Source of the DNA: MED-G116 sp038107835
GTDB lineage: Bacteria; Pseudomonadota; Alphaproteobacteria; Puniceispirillales; Puniceispirillaceae
Assembly: GCA_038107835.1 (NCBI GenBank)
Contig: JAYNHH010000006.1
Location: forward strand, 40,099-104,098
DNA length: 64,000 bases
Direction: 5' to 3'
Shown here: one piece after another, positions 54,874 to 63,170 of the stretch
Position numbering within the stretch: position 1 is the stretch's first letter
Layout of the letters: every line of letters begins with the position of its first letter
Position numbers and translations under genes: made by a program
The notes under the pieces: generated by a model
The model's database searches: none
What the model was told of the DNA's origin: nothing
Seen by the model: the letters and a program-made list of their open reading frames with translations, nothing else

Positions 54874-55614
54874 GTGGATTACGAACTCATCACCCTTCTG
54901 GCGCTGACCTTCTTCCTGGCAGGAACGATCAAGGGCATTGCCGGCCTCGGGCTGCCAACGGTCAGTCTTGGCATCCTGTCACTTGTTCTCGATCTGGACA
55001 CGGCGATGGCGCTTCTGCTGGTTCCCTCATTTGCCACCAATCTCTGGCAAGCGCTTTCCGGCGGCAATATCGGGATGCTGCTGCGTCGACTCTGGCCGTT
55101 CCTGTTGCCGGCCACCGTTACCGTCTTGCTGGGGGCAGCCCTGTTCGCGCAGTTGCAGCAACATTGGCTGGAGGCGATGCTCGGGCTTTTACTGCTGCTC
55201 TATGCCATTGCCGGCCTGAGTGGTTTCCGACCTCCGCTGCAAAATGCGCATGAACGGCCCGTCGGCGTGCTTTGCGGGGTGGTGAATGGCGCCCTGACCG
55301 GACTGACAGGCTCGTTTGTGTTTCCGGGCGTGATGTTCTTGCACGCGCTCCGCCTTGATCGGCACCAGTTTGTTCAGGCCATGGGAATTCTGTTCACCCT
55401 GTCAACGCTGGCGCTGGCGCTGGCGCTGCAGGGCCATGGCAGGCTAACACCCTCACTCGGCCTGTCATCGGCGCTTGGGCTGCTCCCCGCACTGATCGGC
55501 ATGGTCATCGGCAGCCATATCCGGCATCTGCTGACAGAGACACAGTTTCGCCGGGTCTTTTTCGCCTGCGTTCTGGGCCTTGGACTTGCCATTGTGAACA
55601 GTGCAATCTGGTAG
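54874..55614 (+). CDS. TauE/SafE family sulfite exporter-like permease
   Basis: A 246-residue inner-membrane protein with about 8 membrane segments of the TauE/SafE family, which moves sulfite, sulfonates or other small anions. The start is a GTG at 54874. The first helix ends in GTIKGIAGLGLPTVSLG, a typical family motif, and the repeat half has GVVNGALTGLTGSFVFPG. A weak terminator-like hairpin with T-run follows at 55636-55660. Confidence 0.88.
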   Translation: MDYELITLLALTFFLAGTIKGIAGLGLPTVSLGILSLVLDLDTAMALLLVPSFATNLWQALSGGNIGMLLRRLWPFLLPATVTVLLGAALFAQLQQHWLEAMLGLLLLLYAIAGLSGFRPPLQNAHERPVGVLCGVVNGALTGLTGSFVFPGVMFLHALRLDRHQFVQAMGILFTLSTLALALALQGHGRLTPSLGLSSALGLLPALIGMVIGSHIRHLLTETQFRRVFFACVLGLGLAIVNSAIW

Positions 55615-55635
55615 CCAGCCACCCCACGCGTCTGA

Positions 55636-55660
55636 CGCCTGTTCAGGCGCTGCATTTTTT
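55636..55660 (+). terminator. Possible terminator after TauE-like gene
   Basis: A short stem CGCCT/AGGCG with a GTTC loop is followed by CTGCATTTTTT. It lies 21 bases after the TauE-like stop. The stem is only five base pairs, so it is a weak candidate. Confidence 0.45.
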
Positions 55661-55750
55661 GCACATCATTATGCAAAATTAAGCACTGGCATGCAGCGGA
55701 TGGTTGCTTATTGTGTCAATGGTGGTGATCGGCCAAAGCAGAGCAAAGCG

Positions 55751-56113
55751 ATGATCAAGCGTTATTACAAAAAGGGCGAGTCGGTCTTTCGCGTGGGTGA
55801 GCCATCCAGCGCTGTGTTCCTGTTGATTTCCGGCGAGGTTGGTCTGTTTTTTCCGACAGACCTGTCAGAACCCTATATGCATATCAGGGAATGTGAGACC
55901 TTCGGCGAAATGGGGTTGATCGAGAATGAGCTCAGAAACGCGCGCGCATCTTGCCTTACAGACTGTCTAATTGTCCATATCGAGCGGGTGGATTTCGAGG
56001 CCAAATATGAGGATGCTGATCCCCTGATCAGGGCATTGGTGCGCTCGCTGAGCAGCCGTCTGCGCGATGCCAACAGAAAGCTCAGCACCCAGCAAGCCGT
56101 CGCCATCGCCTGA
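55751..56113 (+). CDS. Lone cyclic-nucleotide-binding domain protein
   Basis: A 120-residue protein with a CRP-type cyclic nucleotide-binding fold (FRVGEPSSAVFLLISGEVGLFF and ECETFGEMGLIENELRNA, the FGEMGLI phosphate-binding cassette) but no DNA-binding HTH and no C-terminal domain. It may bind cAMP or cGMP and act by protein contact. The start is set at 55751; the frame opens at 55601 but the extension has no family features. A TGCATTTTTTGCACATCA element lies about 85 bases upstream, like that near glnK. Confidence 0.75.
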   Translation: MIKRYYKKGESVFRVGEPSSAVFLLISGEVGLFFPTDLSEPYMHIRECETFGEMGLIENELRNARASCLTDCLIVHIERVDFEAKYEDADPLIRALVRSLSSRLRDANRKLSTQQAVAIA

Positions 56114-56134
56114 TGAAACATCGCCACATGGCAG

Positions 56135-57061
56135 CTAGCGATCCCCCGGCCAGATGCCATGCCCCAGATCATGAAGCGCGCTGATGATACGGGTAAAACT
56201 CTGCGCGGCCCGCGGCACCGAGTGACGCGCCCGCAAATAGCCATGCACCAACCCCGGTTCATTGATCCAGTGCGCCCTGCCATCCGCGGCGGCAATCCGC
56301 TCACAATAGTCCCGGCCATCATCGCTCAACGGGTCACATTCGGCCGAGATCACGACCGTTGGCGGTAACCCGGCAAACTCCCGATCCATCAGCGGCGCAT
56401 AGGTTGGATCATCGCATGGTGGTTGACCCTCCACCCTGATTGTCTCGTAGAAAATGACGTCATCACGTGACAGCATGGGTGCGGCGGCGTGCTGGACATA
56501 GCTGCCGCTGGCAAGATCGCCACCAAGCGCCGGATAGATCAACAGCTGGCCTGCTATCCGCTCTGTAACGCCTCGCAGCGCATGCGCCACCGCCGCCGCC
56601 AGATTGCCTCCGGCGCTGTCACCACATAACAGGAGTGGCAGGCTGTTCATCGCCAGCACATGCCGGGTGGCAGCCAGTGCGTCATCGAACATGGCTGGAT
56701 GCCGATGTTCCGGTGCCAGCCGATAATCAACCGCGATCACATCATAACCCGTTGCCGCGCAAATCTCGGCGCAAACATCATCATGGCTGTCCAACCCACC
56801 CATGACAAAGCCACCACCATGAAAATAAACAATACACGCATCGCCACCGCCAGCGCTGTAATGGCGCAGACCAACGGCGCCGGCCTTGCCGTCAACAACC
56901 CTTAGATGGCAAGGCCGTTCGACGGCGAAGGCGTGGCACATCGAATCGTAAACACGCCGCTGCTCGGCAATCGACAGCTGCGCGGCATCATCCGGGAAAT
57001 GACGGGCCGTATCACGGATGAACTGCCATATATGCTCGTCAAGATAGGTCTGATAATTCAT
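56135..57061 (-). CDS. Alpha/beta hydrolase, HSL-type esterase
   Basis: A 308-residue esterase of the hormone-sensitive-lipase group (family IV). It has the oxyanion-hole motif YFHGGGFVMGG, the nucleophile motif GDSAGG and the conserved C-terminal His in LVHGYLRARH, with the Asp of the triad in the SAECDPLSDD region. It is convergent with the cyclic-nucleotide-binding protein. The start at 57061 is chosen over the opening at 57268, as the 69 residues upstream do not match the family. Confidence 0.88.
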   Translation of the reverse strand: MNYQTYLDEHIWQFIRDTARHFPDDAAQLSIAEQRRVYDSMCHAFAVERPCHLRVVDGKAGAVGLRHYSAGGGDACIVYFHGGGFVMGGLDSHDDVCAEICAATGYDVIAVDYRLAPEHRHPAMFDDALAATRHVLAMNSLPLLLCGDSAGGNLAAAVAHALRGVTERIAGQLLIYPALGGDLASGSYVQHAAAPMLSRDDVIFYETIRVEGQPPCDDPTYAPLMDREFAGLPPTVVISAECDPLSDDGRDYCERIAAADGRAHWINEPGLVHGYLRARHSVPRAAQSFTRIISALHDLGHGIWPGDR

Positions 57062-57400
57062 CTGCCTGTCGCGGATAATTGAAACCTCTTCCAACGGTAA
57101 TCCGTTGAAACGGTACGTCAAGCCATGGGAAATTCCAAAATCCCCACCCACCACATTTTTGCCCAGCAGGCACTGCAGGGGCTGATCCGCCAATTTGAAG
57201 ATTCCGCGCTTTATCAAAATCATGGCCAGGGCACGCCCGATGCAAAACCAGTCATCCCAGACGATCAATCACCCATCATCAATGTGCGGGAAAGATTTTG
57301 ACCTTTGACACGGCCTGTGGCCAGCCTTTAACTGGTGCGCGAGGAGTTTCAGAACGGCAAGCGCTTTCTGGAATACAGAACGCTGGGAAATGGTGATGCA

Positions 57401-58330
57401 ATGTTGAGCAATCTCTCATCCGCTGGTCGTGGGGCGGTCCTGCTTGTTACCGGAATCTCAATTTTCGGTTTTTCCGACAATCTTACCCTGCTGGTCTCCG
57501 ATCAGGTGGGCGTTGGCCAGTTTCACTTCAGCCGCTCGCTGTTTGCAATTGGCATAGTCGCGCTATTGGGCAGATTATGGGGATTGTCTGTCGTTCCGCG
57601 CTATTGGAAGCCAGTGCTGGCAAGGACGGCCTTCATGGTCACATCAATGCTGCTTTACTTTGGCGTCATGCCGATGATGCCGATCGCCGAGGCAGGGGCT
57701 GGTCTCTTCACCTCGCCCATTTTTGTGCTGCTGTTCTCGATTATCTTCTTCAAGGAGCGCATTGGCTGGCGGCGGATTTTTGCGGTGATGATTGGCAGCG
57801 GTGGTGTTCTGCTGGTGTTACGCCCCGGTAGCGCGGGGTTTACCATCTATCATATGCTGCCCGTGCTGGCCGGGGCATCCTATGCCATGGGGTCCATCAT
57901 CACCTACCGCCATCTTCGCGAGGAGAGTTCTCTGGCGATCCTGATGAGCTTTATTGTCAGCATCGGGATAGTTGGCGCATTTGCCACAACGGGCCTGACA
58001 CTCTTTCCCGTGTCTGCTGGACTGCGGGTACAGGCACCATTCCTGTTCTCAGGCTGGCAGGGCGTTGATGGGATGTTCTGGGTCTGGGTCGCGGCAATCG
58101 CAGCCGGTGCGTCTGTTGCGCTGTCGCTGATGACCAGAGCCTATCAGCTGACAAAAACGAGTTACGCTGCCATCTATGAATATGCCTATCTGCTTTCAGT
58201 GGGATTTTTTGGATGGCTATTCTGGGACGTGATCCCGGACATGATCAGCATTGCTGGGATTGGCCTTATCATCATGGCTGGAATCGTTATCGTGCTGGCG
58301 CAACAACGTCAAAGTGACCATGCGGACTGA
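57401..58330 (+). CDS. EamA/DMT family transporter
   Basis: A 309-residue inner-membrane protein with about 10 membrane segments arranged as two EamA repeats (the second half begins near GFTIYHMLPVLAGASYAMGS). The family exports or imports amino acids, nucleotide sugars and other metabolites; substrate unknown. The start ATG at 57401 is preferred over the opening at 57335. It is divergent from the esterase gene. Confidence 0.88.
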   Translation: MLSNLSSAGRGAVLLVTGISIFGFSDNLTLLVSDQVGVGQFHFSRSLFAIGIVALLGRLWGLSVVPRYWKPVLARTAFMVTSMLLYFGVMPMMPIAEAGAGLFTSPIFVLLFSIIFFKERIGWRRIFAVMIGSGGVLLVLRPGSAGFTIYHMLPVLAGASYAMGSIITYRHLREESSLAILMSFIVSIGIVGAFATTGLTLFPVSAGLRVQAPFLFSGWQGVDGMFWVWVAAIAAGASVALSLMTRAYQLTKTSYAAIYEYAYLLSVGFFGWLFWDVIPDMISIAGIGLIIMAGIVIVLAQQRQSDHAD

Positions 58331-58332
58331 AC

Positions 58333-58350
58333 GGTGGTTTATAAACCACC
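58333..58350. repeat. Perfect 18-bp palindrome
   Basis: The sequence GGTGGTTTATAAACCACC is a perfect palindrome located 3 bases after the EamA-type gene stop, in the 112 bases before the convergent membrane-protein gene. No T-run follows, so a terminator is unlikely; a protein-binding site or dimer-resolution-type element would be possible. Confidence 0.6.
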
Positions 58351-58442
58351 GGCGGCGCATGGCATCCATTTCAGGGGAACAAATCACTGAATGGATGCGG
58401 GTTGCTTCCAATTGGTTGCCGTGGCAACTGCCCCCGGATCAG

Positions 58443-59048
58443 CTATCTCTCAACCCCACCTGCCTGCTGCTTTCCCGTAAAAAACCGAAACAGCAGCAGC
58501 AAGACAAACATGCCAAAGACCAGCCCGACGGTATCACCAATCAGATATCTGCAAATAATGTCAAAGACATCACCCGTCGGCATCATCGATGTCTTGATCA
58601 GCGCACCAGTTATTGAATTGAAAACCGATGCCAAAATCCCGGCAAAAACAACACCCCGCCAATTTGGCACCTGGTCAGCACGAGGGTAGACATTGATTTT
58701 CATGATTTTCATGAACTCAAAAGCAACCACTGCGGTCGATGCAGCGACTGTTGCACTCACGACATCCATCAGCGGCGACACCGACCCCAGAAACCCCTCC
58801 GTTACCACATAAGCGACGAAGATCTCAGCTGGCACGAGGGCAAGCAGGGCTTTCGGACCCAACAGCCAGGAGGCAAGAACTCTGGAGGCATGGGGAAGAA
58901 AAAAAACGCTGGCATAGGCAGCCAACGGGCCAAGCAGTTGGGTCTCAATCGGCCACAGCAGCAGAATTTGAGTGAAAAGCAGGGAAATATGGATCAGGGC
59001 AACCACGCCCACCCAATGGGATGCCAGACTTTTCAAATAAACAAACAC
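58443..59048 (-). CDS. Integral membrane protein, hypothetical
   Basis: A 201-residue protein with about 6 predicted membrane segments and no obvious signature. The stretch FLPHASRVLASWLLGPKALLALVPAE is reminiscent of MASE1-type sensory membrane domains, but no signalling domain follows, so this is weak. It is divergent from an HTH regulator across 156 bases that hold an inverted repeat, suggesting that the regulator controls it. Confidence 0.65.
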   Translation of the reverse strand: MFVYLKSLASHWVGVVALIHISLLFTQILLLWPIETQLLGPLAAYASVFFLPHASRVLASWLLGPKALLALVPAEIFVAYVVTEGFLGSVSPLMDVVSATVAASTAVVAFEFMKIMKINVYPRADQVPNWRGVVFAGILASVFNSITGALIKTSMMPTGDVFDIICRYLIGDTVGLVFGMFVLLLLFRFFTGKQQAGGVER

Positions 59049-59103
59049 TCAACACCATTCTTGGCAGAAGCATAACCAATCAAATCCAAGACTTGGAATA
59101 TAT

Positions 59104-59158
59104 TGCAATAATGCAGTTTACACAAAAAGATTTGGTGATAATACTGCATTATTGCAGT
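59104..59158. promoter_or_regulatory. Twin TGCA operators between the divergent genes
   Basis: A 14-base inverted repeat TGCAATAATGCAGT at 59104-59117 and ACTGCATTATTGCA at 59143-59156, 25 bases apart. Each arm is itself a near-palindrome with TGCA ends, so it looks like two copies of one operator (about ACTGCA-4-TGCAGT). They lie 46-100 bases before the HTH gene, where a self-regulating repressor would bind and also control the divergent gene. Confidence 0.65.
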
Positions 59159-59204
59159 TAATGCTCTGTAGTCAGTAACCTGAAAAAAATCATCGCCGGT
59201 AATC

Positions 59205-59819
59205 ATGGAAGCAGATCACAAGAAAAAAGTCAGTGATTGGATGCGCCTTGTCATGGACCGCATGGATATGACGGCAAATCAGTGGGCAAAGGCTGCCAAT
59301 ACCTCACCCACGAACATAACCCGGTTCCTCAAACCGGGGTCAAAATTCATTCCAAGTACCAGAACCCTTGCAAAGCTGTCCGTCGTGGCTGGCACTTCGC
59401 CACCATTCCATGGAACCAGTGAACAAACCGCGTCCTTCATTGCAATCAGGGACAGAGATGGAGAAACGGACAAGGTTTTTCTATCCGATCGCTGCGATGT
59501 GCAGGTTTTCCGTCTGGGTTACTGGACCGGCATGGGAGCACGCGGCATAAATTCTCAATGCCTGGTGGTCGTTGAACCAAGGAACCGGATCTCCGATTGC
59601 CGGGATGGAGACATCATCCTTTACCGCAGCCGCTCTGTTGGCCTGATGTGTGCTGAATACCGCAATGGCATGCTGGTATGCTATCCGACAGATGCCACGG
59701 TGATGCCCGAGGAATTCAATGAACTTGGGAGTGGTTTCTGGGCGCCACTCGATGCGGGAGTGATTGGCGAAAAACGCCTGATCGGAAAGGTCACCAGATC
59801 AGTTTTGCAATTTTCCTGA
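59205..59819 (+). CDS. HTH regulator with S24-like C-terminal domain
   Basis: A 204-residue protein. Residues 1-65 form an HTH domain (KAANTSPTNITRFLKPGSKFIPS). The C-terminal part includes CRDGDIILYRSRSVGLM, which resembles the LexA/CI peptidase S24 fold, but I do not see the SM serine motif, so it probably lacks self-cleavage and acts as a simple binding domain. It resembles phage-type repressors. Because operators sit just upstream it is likely autoregulated. Alone here, without phage genes around it. Confidence 0.75.
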   Translation: MEADHKKKVSDWMRLVMDRMDMTANQWAKAANTSPTNITRFLKPGSKFIPSTRTLAKLSVVAGTSPPFHGTSEQTASFIAIRDRDGETDKVFLSDRCDVQVFRLGYWTGMGARGINSQCLVVVEPRNRISDCRDGDIILYRSRSVGLMCAEYRNGMLVCYPTDATVMPEEFNELGSGFWAPLDAGVIGEKRLIGKVTRSVLQFS

Positions 59820-60354
59820 TCAGGTTAGACGCAGATATGTGGCACCTTGTTTTGGCTTGTTTTAGGTTGCATTGGCGAGATCCAGCCAGTCCTGCAGATT
59901 CAGCGATTGGCACATGTCCGAAGGATGAAATCACTGAGCAGCCCTATTTCCAAATCAGACAAGACGAAGGATGCCAATCCACAAACATACCTATGAAGCA
60001 TCACCCCAGAAGGGAGGATTCAATGCAACCCCATGCCCTGATGGGCAAGGCAGGCCGCAGCCTGAATCGACTGGCCATGGCGAAAATGTGCGTGGTTGAC
60101 AGGCATTCCGTCTGACCGGATGCCAGCTCACCGCCTGTCCCTGCATGTTGCGCCGCGCTGCCGTAAGTGGCGATGAAGCACGTCAACCGCATTGACAGCA
60201 CCCAAGCGGAACCTAAACTGAGATCGTTACTGGGGTTCAGTTCAGTCACGGTGTGTCATTCCGGCAGATCAATGCCGTTGGCGGCACCGGCAGCCCATTC
60301 AAACATCTGAACTGCAGGCGTGAATTGTGCAACAAATCAGGTGTGAAGAATAAA
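59820..60354. other. Intergenic stretch with one small ORF candidate
   Basis: About 535 bases between the HTH regulator and the hypothetical gene at 60355. Apart from one weak 30-codon ORF with a strong GGGAGGA site (60023-60115), which may or may not be expressed, I see no supported gene, RNA or repeat. Confidence 0.4.
60023..60115 (+). CDS. Possible 30-residue small protein
   Basis: An ATG at 60023 with a strong GGGAGGATTCA site opens a 30-residue basic peptide (MQPHALMGKAGRSLNRLAMAK...). The good ribosome binding site is the only support; there is no family resemblance and the ORF could be chance. Confidence 0.25.
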   Translation: MQPHALMGKAGRSLNRLAMAKMCVVDRHSV

Positions 60355-60699
60355 ATGACCCAAAGCAATGACACTGTTTTCTTGAACAGCCTTTTCATGG
60401 ATTTCATGAGCGAGCCTGAATTGGAACTGTTCCTGAAATCAATTGATGAGGTGTGGACTGAGAATCTGTATGAGCGTCTGGCCGCCGCTGGTCTCATCAG
60501 GCATGTGGTTTCCAAGGTCTGGAACAAGGACCAGCACAGGGTTTCAATGGTTTTTGAATATGACAGCAAAGAGGGATATGAGACCTGCGAGAAAATCCTG
60601 GCCAAGGAATTTGGTGAGACACGACGCGAGGAATTGAGCAAATTCGTCTTCAAGGTCTTGAATAACCGGGGCATCGTCCTGTCAGAGTTTACCCGCTAG
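60355..60699 (+). CDS. Hypothetical protein
   Basis: A 114-residue acidic protein beginning MTQSNDTVFLNSLFMDFMSEPELE. The ATG at 60355 is chosen for its position after GAAGAA; the frame opens at 60253. It has mixed helices and strands (VSKVWNKDQHRVSMVFEYDSKEGYETCEKIL) and no signal or membrane segments. I do not recognise the family; the ferredoxin-like strand pattern is only a guess. Confidence 0.55.
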   Translation: MTQSNDTVFLNSLFMDFMSEPELELFLKSIDEVWTENLYERLAAAGLIRHVVSKVWNKDQHRVSMVFEYDSKEGYETCEKILAKEFGETRREELSKFVFKVLNNRGIVLSEFTR

Positions 60700-60763
60700 C
60701 GACCTCGCCAGCTGGCGCATCACCGCTTATCTGGGCTGGCGGGAAATCAGCTGACTGCCGGAG

Positions 60764-61165
60764 TCAGCACTCTATCGAGCGTTTCGCCAACCCGTCGATG
60801 ATCGGGCAGTTCGGGCGATCATCGCCATCACATGCGTTGGCCAGGGCTTCAAGCTCCTGCTTTAGCTCCTGCAGCTCAATCAGCCTTGTATCGATATCGT
60901 CCAGCTTGTTCAGTGCGATCTTTTTGACCTCCCGGCTCGGTCGGTTTTTATCTTCATAGAGTCCGAGCAATTCCCGGCATTCCTCTATAGAAAAATTGAA
61001 CCGCCGGGCGGTACCCACAAATTTCAGTTTCGCAACATCCGTCTCCAGATAGTTACGGTACCCCGTCCCCGCAGAAATCTGCGGGGTGACGAGTCCGATA
61101 TTGGCATAATAGCGCACTGTTTTTACGGTAAGACCGGCAGCTGACGCAGCATCACCTATCTTCAT
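60764..61165 (-). CDS. cueR: CueR-like copper-responsive MerR regulator
   Basis: A 133-residue MerR-family regulator. The HTH is at residues 1-70 (AASAAGLTVKTVRYYANIGLVTP), followed by the dimerisation helix and a metal-binding loop with Cys112 and Cys120 (ACDGDDRPNCPII), the same positions as in E. coli CueR. It should sense Cu(I) or Ag(I) and activate the divergent promoter with a 19-base spacer. The frame opens at 61468; the start at 61165 matches the family. It is divergent from a DUF4396 and multicopper oxidase operon. Confidence 0.92.
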   Translation of the reverse strand: MKIGDAASAAGLTVKTVRYYANIGLVTPQISAGTGYRNYLETDVAKLKFVGTARRFNFSIEECRELLGLYEDKNRPSREVKKIALNKLDDIDTRLIELQELKQELEALANACDGDDRPNCPIIDGLAKRSIEC

Positions 61166-61184
61166 CTCAGGATTCCACCTTCTA

Positions 61185-61215
61185 TTGACTCTCCCCCAGG
61201 GGGAAGACCTACCTT
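61185..61215 (+). promoter_or_regulatory. MerR-type copper promoter, 19-bp spacer
   Basis: A TTGACT -35 element (61185-61190) and a TACCTT -10 element (61210-61215) are separated by exactly 19 bases that contain a GC-rich dyad (CTCCCCCAGGGGGA). Long-spacer promoters with a central dyad are typical of CueR/MerR targets, so copper-bound CueR likely activates this plus-strand promoter. Confidence 0.85.
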
Positions 61216-61234
61216 TGTCATATATGAGGTGAAA

Positions 61235-61681
61235 ATGGCCATTGCAATAAAGACCCTGAATATCAACTGGCAGTGTTCCAGCACATGGAAAAAGGCAAGC
61301 TACAACACCAGCTGGTGTCTGCTGGGCTGTGCCATCGGCGATATGGGCACAATCCTGTATTTTCAGGTGACTGGCATCGACTGGCCGGTCATCTGGATCA
61401 TGTCTCTGGCAATCCTCAATGGGCTTTTGACGTCCATCATGTTGGAAACAATCATCCTGTGCCGGCAAATGCGGCCTGCACTCGCATTCAAAACCGCGAT
61501 CGGAATGTCACTCGTTTCAATGGTTGCGATGGAACTGGCGATGAATGTGACGGATGTGTTTCTGACGGGCGGCGCAATGCTCACCTGGTGGGTCGTTCCG
61601 ATCATGCTGGTTGCGGGGTTCATCACCCCACTCCCCTATAATTACTGGCGGCTAAAAGCGCTTGGCAAGGCCTGTCACTAG
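61235..61681 (+). CDS. DUF4396 membrane protein
   Basis: A 148-residue membrane protein of the DUF4396 family with about 4 membrane segments. It begins MAIAIKTLNINWQ and contains WKKASYNTSWCLLGCAIGDMGTILYFQ. The family is of unknown function and often lies beside copper genes. It is first in the plus-strand copper operon, with a GAGGTGA site before the ATG at 61235 (a GTG at 61229 is also possible). The multicopper oxidase starts 11 bases downstream. Confidence 0.85.
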   Translation: MAIAIKTLNINWQCSSTWKKASYNTSWCLLGCAIGDMGTILYFQVTGIDWPVIWIMSLAILNGLLTSIMLETIILCRQMRPALAFKTAIGMSLVSMVAMELAMNVTDVFLTGGAMLTWWVVPIMLVAGFITPLPYNYWRLKALGKACH

Positions 61682-61692
61682 CGGGGAGAACC

Positions 61693-63111
61693 ATGAATTC
61701 ACGTCGAGATTTTCTTCATCAATCCATGGCCGGCCTTGCGCTTTCAGTGATGCCGACAGGCGTCATGGCCAGGCAAGGGGTACGTCATTATCAGCTGACA
61801 GCTGAACCTGCCCCGCATTTCTTTGACGACAGGCCGCTGGCAACCAATCTATGGCTGTATAACCGTCAGAGTCCGGGACCACTTATCTCCGCCAGAAAGG
61901 GTGATATTCTCGACGTTGAGTTTGTCAATAATCTGGACCAGCCCACAACAATTCACTGGCACGGTGTCCGTAACATCAATGAGATGGATGGCGTTCCGGA
62001 TTTGACGCAGGCCGCCGTCGAGCCGGGCGAGCGATATCGGTACCGCTTCCCCCTCAATGATGCAGGAACGTTCTGGTATCACGCGCACAACAGGGCGTGG
62101 GAGCAGGTCGCACGTGGACTCTATGGTCCACTCATTGTGCGGGATTTGACTGAAAACCCGGGGGAGCATGATGTGCTGATCGTCGCCGACGACTGGCTCA
62201 TCAATGAGAATGAGCAAATCGATGCGACCAGTTTTGGCAGCCTTGGCCATTGGTCACATGGCGGTAGATTGGGCAATGCCCTCTCCATCAACGGACAATT
62301 TGGCCCCTCAATACCAATACCGTCCGCCGGTTTGGTGAGATTGAGGCTTATCAACACGGCAAATGCCCGCATTCTCACCTTTGCACTATCTGGTGCACAA
62401 TCTGATTTACCGTCGGGCGCATCATCGCACGAACTGCCAATGCGGGTGATCTGCGTTGACGGCTCTCCCTGTGAGCCTTTCAGCACGGACAGGATCACGC
62501 TTGGACCCGCGCAGCGTGTGGACGTAGAGATCAGCGACGCCTCGCAGCTGCAAACGCTACTGGAGACAAGTACGGGCCAGAGCCTCGAGGCCGCCAGTTT
62601 CAAACCGGTTGCCACCTCCCGGAATGAACACCGTCCCCTCACAGATCCACGCCCATATTATGCCCGGCCGGATACGGCCAACGCCAGGCTGGTGGACATA
62701 CATATGCAAGGAGGGGCTATGGGAAATCTGTCCAGCGCCATCTTCGAGGGCGAAATGCGCAGCCTGCGCGACCTGGCCATGAATGAGTCAAAATTATGGG
62801 CGTTCAATGGAAATGTCGGTGGCTATGATCTCACTCTCGCTGAAATCGATCTTGGCAGGGTCGTTGTGCTGAGGGTCTGGAATGACACCGCCTGGTCCCA
62901 CACCATGCATCTGCATGGCCAGCATTTCTGGGTGCAGTCCCGGGAGTTTGGCAAGAACCACCATCACCTCCTCAGAGACACCTATTTGATGCAACCGGGG
63001 GAAAAGGCTGATCTGATCTTTGTTGCAGACAATCCCGGCCTATGGTTGTTTCACTGTCACATGCTGGAGCATCACGCCGCAGGCATGGGCGGTGTGATAG
63101 CCGTGTCATAG
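61693..63111 (+). CDS. Multicopper oxidase (CueO-like), Tat-exported
   Basis: A 472-residue periplasmic multicopper oxidase that likely oxidises Cu(I) to Cu(II). The N-terminus SRRDFLHQ is a twin-arginine signal. Copper ligands are visible: HWH at 88-90, HAH in WYHAHN around 130-132, HLHGQHF near 405-411 and HCHMLEH at 454-460. It follows the DUF4396 gene closely in the CueR-controlled operon. The methionine-rich insert of E. coli CueO is not seen. Confidence 0.94.
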   Translation: MNSRRDFLHQSMAGLALSVMPTGVMARQGVRHYQLTAEPAPHFFDDRPLATNLWLYNRQSPGPLISARKGDILDVEFVNNLDQPTTIHWHGVRNINEMDGVPDLTQAAVEPGERYRYRFPLNDAGTFWYHAHNRAWEQVARGLYGPLIVRDLTENPGEHDVLIVADDWLINENEQIDATSFGSLGHWSHGGRLGNALSINGQFGPSIPIPSAGLVRLRLINTANARILTFALSGAQSDLPSGASSHELPMRVICVDGSPCEPFSTDRITLGPAQRVDVEISDASQLQTLLETSTGQSLEAASFKPVATSRNEHRPLTDPRPYYARPDTANARLVDIHMQGGAMGNLSSAIFEGEMRSLRDLAMNESKLWAFNGNVGGYDLTLAEIDLGRVVVLRVWNDTAWSHTMHLHGQHFWVQSREFGKNHHHLLRDTYLMQPGEKADLIFVADNPGLWLFHCHMLEHHAAGMGGVIAVS

Positions 63112-63170
63112 GTCCACACATATCGCCGTCGCCAGAAGAATCAGCCATGCCGGATGGAAAGGGTATCGTC

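Noticed and set aside
58443..59819. Toxin-antitoxin system or phage remnant around the HTH regulator
   Set aside because: The partner has about six membrane segments and 201 residues, unlike usual toxins, and no integrase, capsid or other phage gene is present.
59837..60022. Longer 92-residue ORF before the small ORF at 60023
   Set aside because: No ribosome binding site at its start and no recognisable content; only the last 30 codons have translation signals.
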